The position numbers and the translations under genes are program-made. This document shows positions 58,406-64,000 of a stretch of DNA of 64,000 bases, in pieces. The stretch is from Bromus sterilis (taxonomy: Eukaryota > Streptophyta > Magnoliopsida > Poales > Poaceae). The notes under the pieces are model-generated. The model had not been told where the DNA came from. It searched no databases and saw only the letters and a program-made list of their open reading frames with translations. The DNA lies in assembly GCA_950022295.1 (NCBI GenBank), contig OX465597.1:379347016-379411015 (forward strand). Reading direction: 5' to 3'. Within the stretch, counting starts at the first letter, position 1. Each line of letters begins with the position of its first letter.

Positions 58406-58469
58406 TACTTAATCATACACTACAAACCACTATAATAATATTCCTTAGATTATTATCTTTATTGATCTC
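58406..58469 (+). repeat. 64-bp direct repeat, copy 2
   Basis: See copy 1 at 58007-58070. The 335 bases between them are AT-rich and unassigned. Confidence 0.8.
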
Positions 58470-58992
58470 TCCCAAACTTAGAACGCAAGCTGCCTGACTC
58501 GAAAACAGACATGATCTCGATCGGGACAGTCACATGACGCTTCCTCTCCCGAATCGCCTTCTTCCTGGTCGCGTCGATCCTCTGCGACCACGACGAACTC
58601 CTGGCGGTGGTGAGTTGGAGGAACGAGAATGTAGTGGTGTATGGGGTATCAGATGGAGAGAGCGACGGAAGGGGAGAGGAGGGGTCAGCAAGGGTAGGCG
58701 GAGGAGGGAGGTGGTACGTGGCCGGAGATGACGAGGGAGAGGGAGAGGAGGCGTGAGGGGGTGGCGGCGGTGGGCAGAGGAGGAAGGTGGTGGCCGGGGA
58801 TGACGATGGAGAGGGTGGATGCGGTCTATGTGGGGCTGAAGGCGGGCGAAGAAGGACGGTGGCGTTGGAATCCATAGCAAACGCTGAAGCTCTCTGAGTG
58901 ATGGGTGGTTCCTTCTTTTTTGATGGAAAGGAAGGAGGGTGGTGGTACTTGTGTGTGACACCTCTCGGTCTCGAGAACTTTAAAGACTGCAC
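58459..58992 (-). CDS. Hypothetical proline-rich reading frame
   Basis: 177 codons on minus. After about 39 residues a second ATG (MDSNATVLL, at about 58875) starts a Pro/Ser/Ala-rich segment with internal repetition (PPSPSSSPATTFLL and SPSPSSSPATYHLP), followed by a more ordinary segment with WSQRIDATRKKAIRERKRHV. It could be a first exon of a host gene, a captured fragment or chance in GC-rich DNA. No domain is recognised. Confidence 0.25.
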   Translation of the reverse strand: MQSLKFSRPRGVTHKYHHPPSFPSKKKEPPITQRASAFAMDSNATVLLRPPSAPHRPHPPSPSSSPATTFLLCPPPPPPHASSPSPSSSPATYHLPPPPTLADPSSPLPSLSPSDTPYTTTFSFLQLTTARSSSWSQRIDATRKKAIRERKRHVTVPIEIMSVFESGSLRSKFGRDQ

Positions 58993-59986
58993 TTCATCGA
59001 AAAGAGATCGGGGCTAGGGGTACTATCGTCTTTTCCCCTATCACCGTCTACGTCACCCGAAGGAGCGTCCCCGTTTTTCGTCCTCTCCAAGAAATCCACA
59101 TGGCGAAACTTAGGAATCCGGCGCAGATTGGGTTGATACGAGGCCGAATGAACCGGGGGCCATGCAACAGGCCCAAGGCCGAACACCGCACCTGTTTTTT
59201 CATGAGTCAATGATCGTCTTCTTTTCTTCTTTTTGCCCCATTATATATATATTTTGACTAAACTGTATATATCTAGTTATGTAATATTTTTAACCTGTTA
59301 GTCAGACATAATCTCGGACTCTCGGTCTACATACGAGCGTAACAGTAATGCATCATCTCGACAAAAGCCCCCATGCCAATAGCAGCACCTTTGCAACAAG
59401 AGCAAAACATCAGAAATATCAAATTAACAGAAGCACACTTTCGGAAGTATTCCCAATGTCAGGAACTCAAATTCTCCAGGACAGCAACCGAAGCACCAAA
59501 AAGGATTTTCTATTACCAAAAAATAACAATATTTAGAAGGGTCTGTCTAGAACTCAGCTGACTGAGACTTGGTTGTCATAGGTGCATAACCCAGTTCGTT
59601 TAAGCCGCTGTCTGACTGTTGTTTGGTTTTTGGGCTGGCTTTGCAAAACACGCAGTTCCTTTGCTTCCTTTTTCTCATTTGTTCGGGTCGCGTCTGCTAC
59701 AACACATACACACGGACAGAACAATGGACGCAACAAGCAACCATTTTTTTGGATCGATCAGGATGAATGGGATTAGCAGTGTGCATATATTTTCACGTCA
59801 TTTTTTCCTTTTCTTTTTTTCTTGTTGACTTTTTTGTTGTTCCTTAATAATTGTAAACTAATGTCTACCTTTTTCCATTATTTTTCATAAACATTTTCCA
59901 ACATTTCTGCAAATAATATCTTTGTATTTTTAAAAAATTGTCGTGCATTCAAAAAATAGTTCAACATTATTTATAAAAAAAATACC

Positions 59987-60597
59987 AGTTGCAGCTGGTA
60001 TATCCGGGTTGCGGTTGCGACCTCGTTGTGAGGGTTGCAACTGGGACATTCCAGAAAAAAACCTAGTTGCAGTTGGTATATCTAGGTTATAGTTGCGACC
60101 TCGTTGTGAGGGTTGCAACTGGAACATTCCGGAAAAAAAATCCCAGTTGCAGTTGATATATCCGGGTTGCGGTTGCGACCTCATTGTGAGGGTTGCAACT
60201 GGGAAGAAAAAAATACCAGTTGCAGTTGGTATATCTAGGTTGCAGTTGCGACCTCGTTGTGAGGGTTGCAACTGGGATATTCCGAAAAAATAAATCTCAG
60301 TTGCAGTTGGTATATCCGGGTTGCAGTTGCGACCTCGTTGTGAGGGTTGCAACTGGGACATTTCGAAAAAAAAATCCCAGTTGCAGTTGCTATATCCAGA
60401 TTGCGGTGCGACCTCGTTGTGAGGGTTGCAACTAGGACATTCCAGAAAAAAAAAATACCAGTTGCAGTTGATATATCTAGGTTGCAGTTGCGACCTCGTT
60501 GTGAGGGTTGCAACTAGGACATTTCGGAAAAAAAATCCAGTTGCAATCGGTATATCCGGGTTGCAGTTGCGACCTCGTTGTGAGGGTTGCAACTAGA
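59987..60597 (+). repeat. Eight-copy tandem array, units of 73-81 bp
   Basis: Units start at 59987, 60065, 60145, 60218, 60299, 60379, 60460 and 60539. Each holds AGTTGCAGTTGGTATATC, then GCGACCTCGTTGTGAGGG and TTGCAACTGGGACATTCC, with an A-run of variable length. A 220-codon frame on minus is a by-product of the array. Confidence 0.95.
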
Positions 60598-60880
60598 GCA
60601 TCAAAACAAAAAAAAAACACGGGCGGAACAAGCCCAACAAGCGGTTGATTCGGTGTGTGATAAGAAAAACAAAACAAAATGGGTTGGTCACATCTTTTTA
60701 GGCCGATGATGCTCAGACCTTCTCTCCGCGCGAATCAAAAAGCACGCTAGATCGAATGGCTAATCAGTCGACTAGCAAAACCGAATTAATATAGTAATTA
60801 TCTATCAAAAAATAATTTTTAAAAATGTGAGAAATGCTGCTGTTGATATGAACAACTAACAAAAATATAGAAAAAATAGC

Positions 60881-61215
60881 GAGGGTGGCGCTTGCAGTTG
60901 CGGTCGACGGTGGCAATTGCAGTTGCAGTCGACGGTGGAGCTTGCATTTGCGGGTCGACGATGGAGTTTGCAATTGCGGGTCGACGGTGGAGCTTGCAGT
61001 TGCGGTCGACGGTGAAAATTGCAGTTGCGGTTGAGGGTGGCGCTTGCAGTTGCGGACTACGGTGGAAATTGCAGTTGCGGGTCGACGGTGGCAGTTAAAG
61101 TTACGGTCGATGGTGGAAATTGCAATTGCGATCTACGTTGACAATTGCAGTTGCGGTTGAGGATGGCGGTTGCAGTTGCGGGTCAACAATGGCAATTGCG
61201 GTTACGATCCTACTA
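60881..61215 (+). repeat. Minisatellite of about 30-bp units
   Basis: About eleven copies of a motif like CTTGCAGTTGCGGTCGACGG plus TGGAG, diverging to the right. Confidence 0.85.
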
Positions 61216-61371
61216 AGAAAACATGCAGTTGCGATTTGACGATGACACTTGCGGGTCCGTGTGAACAATAAAAAAAGGCGAGTGCTACGCGTCAGCCGGC
61301 GGATTTTTCTAAAATATCCGCTGGGTCGCGAGCCGTCCGATGCGGATGATCTAGCAGCTGACGTAATAGCT

Positions 61372-61655
61372 CTTTGCAACAGAGACGATGTTGCGCAGCT
61401 CTTTTGCAACATAGACGATGTTGTGAAAAAATTTATTGTACAAATGAAATTGTAAAGTTTATTTTTTTGCAACACGAGCGATGTTGTGAAGTCATTTGCA
61501 ACACAAACGATGTTGCAAAACTTTTTTACACTACGAACACCTTGATTCTTGTTGCAGACACAATTTTTATTCACGATAGTCAACATCATTATTTGCAACA
61601 GAACCTTTGTTGCGAAGCCCCTTTGCAACTGGACCTTTGTTGCAAAGCATATTTG
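61372..61655 (+). repeat. Short inverted-motif repeats (TTGCAAC / GTTGC)
   Basis: Repeated small foldbacks of the form TTGCAACA-n7-GATGTTG and TTGCAAC-n8-TTGTTGC, at least six copies in about 280 bases. Confidence 0.75.
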
Positions 61656-62230
61656 ACTAAGAATGTGACACGCGTCACACGCGGAAGGCGGCGGACGAGC
61701 GCGCAGAGATCAGCCGGATGTAGGAAATCTTTTCCCAAAAAGACCTGAGTAGGTACTTATTACAAAAAAATATATTAAAAATAAGATTAATTTTCTTAAC
61801 AATAAATAAAATTAAATAATCTCCGGCGAGCGAGTTGATAGAACTAGTTGTTCCCATATTATTATAAAAAAGATGTAAAAAATGTGAAAATTTAGAAACA
61901 AAAAAGCACGAACACACAAAAAACAAGCAGGCAGGCATGTGGTAGTTTTTTTCACTAAACACGGTTGGTTTAAAGTAGCTACCGTTTCTACTAAAAGGAA
62001 CGACGCTTCTGATGCAAGCCCGTCCATGATCCGACAAAAAACATGGACAGAACAAGGCCTCGAAGCCTGACAAGCAGTTAAACTAATGCGCACGCGGTCA
62101 ATGAAAAACAAAAGAAAGCACGGCAGTTGAATGGGCTGGTCGCCTTTTATTGAGCCGGTGACGGGCAAACGTACACCCCGCGCGAATCTAAAAGCACGGC
62201 CAGATCGAACGGCTAATCAGTTCGACTAAG

Positions 62231-64000
62231 AAGGCGCCAAGCCATCAGAAATAAGTTACTTCACAAAATCTTCCTGTTGCAGAAGACTTTGTAACCGACC
62301 CAGACCCAGATTAGCAAACATTTCTTCCTTGGGAAGCTCAAATCTCACGTTTTTTCAGTAAAGGAAACATGAGGTTTGATCTACCTGCTCACCGTTCCTA
62401 CTTCAATGGCGAGCAGCAATTTTCTCTAGTTTACCACTTACAGAATATAACAGGGTGCATGCATATGCATGCAGCTAAAGTTAGAATGCAACGCCAAATA
62501 ATAGCCGGCACTAGGAATAAAAGGGGTGCAGGCTGAACGGCCTGCTTAATTCCCTAGACAGACAATGCTACAGAAACGAACTATGCGTCTGAATCCCTGA
62601 CTGAATCATGAGGAACCGTTGAGCCGGCAGCACGGCGGCTCGCACACGGCTGTTGTCTCGCTGTCTTGCCCTACTCAGGCAGAGGCAGGCAAAACTTTTC
62701 CTCGTCCTCAAAGTGGTATCGGCCTTTCCTGGTCACCTAAACTTTCGATCCCATTCCGTGACCGCGACCGGGCACCGGATGTTCACGTGCAACCAAACTT
62801 CCCTGTGCATCGAAAACCACCATAGCGCCACCAACAACTTCGACTTTCGCAAAGGGGCTCACTGATCAAACGGAATCCGTAACCAATCTGTTGATTCCGG
62901 GTGGTATTACGTCCAAATCTGACAATGATCCGATCGATCACAAGCTGCCTGTCTAGCTGGTCCGTTCCTTCCTCCGCTGAAGGTGTCTACTATGTTTCTT
63001 CAGTCTACAGTCTGCGCGCACGCGCCGCGATGGCGATCGGGGAAGCTTACCCGCGCGTTCCGGTTCCTTGAGTCTTCCTTCCAAACCTCACGACCGACAG
63101 AATTGTTCTTGCTCGAGGCTTCCTCGCAGATGGCTACGAAGACAACTCTCCTATATTCTGACTGCGTCGTCGATCCATGGTTGTTGTCGTCATTAGCCGG
63201 CCGCCCAGGTTTCTCTTCCGTGCGACTGTGAGCCTGCGACGATGGGTACATGTACATGGCGTCTCGACTCTCTGATAGCTACTACATCGGACACGAGCAG
63301 TCGAGATCATGCCCGATAGCGGAGAATTCTCACTCCATCATTTCCTGCCTGGACGCGAGAAGAACGCAAGGAGTAGCAGTTGGTGCCACCCCAGGACGAG
63401 CGAAACCCGGGCTGGGACAGGAGGAGCAATTCAGATTCCTCACGATTCCACTGAGCCCCGACTACTTGCTCTCGCGGAAAGTGGCCGTTCGCTAGCCGCC
63501 GTCGCTCTCCGGCTTTGTCCCGGCCAGCGCGGGCTTCGTCGCGTCCGAGAGCACGGCGCGCCAAAGCCCCAACCGTCCACCGGCCCCGCACCCGCATGCA
63601 TGCGCGCGCTCCAGGACGGACGGACATCGCTGTTGTCGCAAAGAAGGTTTTCGGAGGACGCAGGCAGGCAGATTAATCGCTTCTTCTGCTAGGTGGCCGG
63701 AGGAACAGTGGAACAGGTGCAGGGTGGCGCTGGATGGCTGACAGCGACGCCGGCCTGCAACTGCAACTGCAAGCGGTGTGACGGGCTTGTCATTGGATCG
63801 ACTTGACTGCAGTTTTGCTCGCAAACTCATCAATGCGTTAGGTTCTTGAGTCTCGACGGGTAGCTGTCCGTTGAAACGTATGCACGCTTGGCACTTGAAG
63901 CTACATGCACCATGGTTTTGTGTCTGTAGATTCATCAACGGTTCGACAGTGTTAGCTCATTAGGCTTCTGAACTCTGAGCACAAACAAAAGCAGAGGAGA
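62231..64000. other. Unassigned lower-copy DNA at the right edge
   Basis: No transposon ends or known domains were found. From about 62980 the DNA is GC-rich, with frames up to 148 codons on both strands that lack domain features. It might be upstream or intron sequence of a gene beyond the window. An 18-base palindrome with two CATGCA motifs lies at 62456-62473. Confidence 0.35.

Larger units (their letters stand above)
59534..62230. repeat. Composite of GTTGC-rich tandem repeats, probable DNA transposon remnants
   Basis: It begins near GGGTCTGTCTAGAACTCAG, which resembles the start of some Mutator-like terminal repeats, and contains three different arrays (see below). A block at 60680-60775 recurs at 62131-62228 in the same orientation (CCGCGCGAATC-AAAAGCACG, then AGATCGAAYGGCTAATCAG), so the region may be two related elements in tandem. 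No transposase frame; a matching inverted end was not found. Confidence 0.45.

Noticed and set aside
59930..60592. 220-codon repetitive frame on minus as a repeat protein.
   Set aside because: The units are 73-81 bases, mostly not multiples of three, so the frame wanders through different translations of the same DNA unit. It is an artefact of the array.
63000..63938. Overlapping frames on both strands at the right edge as genes.
   Set aside because: No domain, no consistent start context, and several frames overlap over the same GC-rich DNA.

Overview
This window looks like an intergenic, transposon-packed stretch of a large grass genome, most probably Triticeae (wheat, barley, Aegilops or relatives). 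The evidence is long-LTR Gypsy elements flanked by 5-bp duplications, a tRNA-Met-primed Copia-type element, CACTA ends with 3-bp duplications, Stowaway MITEs with CTCCCTCC ends and TA duplications, and GC-rich cereal-style antisense genes inside Tat-like Gypsy elements. I see no intact host protein gene, no rRNA or tRNA gene and no CRISPR array.

Layout. 1-5365 is a Gypsy-like element (element A, cut by the left edge) inserted in an older Tat-like Gypsy element (element D, 5366-8899). D also holds a 600-bp segment copied almost perfectly from element B about 9.7 kb away. 8900-13735 is a patchwork: a decayed gene fragment, a 550-bp direct duplication, a GC-rich minisatellite, a possible gene-capturing Mutator-like element, a CACTA end and a Stowaway MITE.

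14361-54560 is one nest. Its shell is element B, a Gypsy-like element on the minus strand. Element E, a Tat-like Gypsy element with gag-pol on plus and a spliced antisense gene on minus, sits inside B at 18538-44714 (GAGCA duplications). E itself contains a gag-only Copia-type element (19556-27919), a solo LTR (30234-31690, ACATG duplications) and a 2048-bp CACTA element (31907-33954, TGG duplications). The right LTR of B is split by element C (46465-53389, AATGC duplications), a relative of A and B. C has an inverted LTR piece and a CACTA remnant that carries a 5S rRNA-like promoter fragment.

54561-64000 is lower-copy, AT-rich DNA with a Stowaway MITE, a LINE 3' remnant, a proline-rich hypothetical reading frame and a block of GTTGC-rich tandem arrays. 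The last 1.7 kb is unassigned.

How the parts work together: the large coding units are retrotransposon proteins, mostly broken. E would encode gag, protease, reverse transcriptase, RNase H and integrase, but its pol has several stops and frameshifts. A, B, C and the Copia-type element lack a recognisable pol and would depend on proteins supplied in trans. Hand-counted LTR differences fit the nesting order: about 15 in 215 for B, 5 in about 195 for E, and 3 in about 200 for the Copia-type element inside E.
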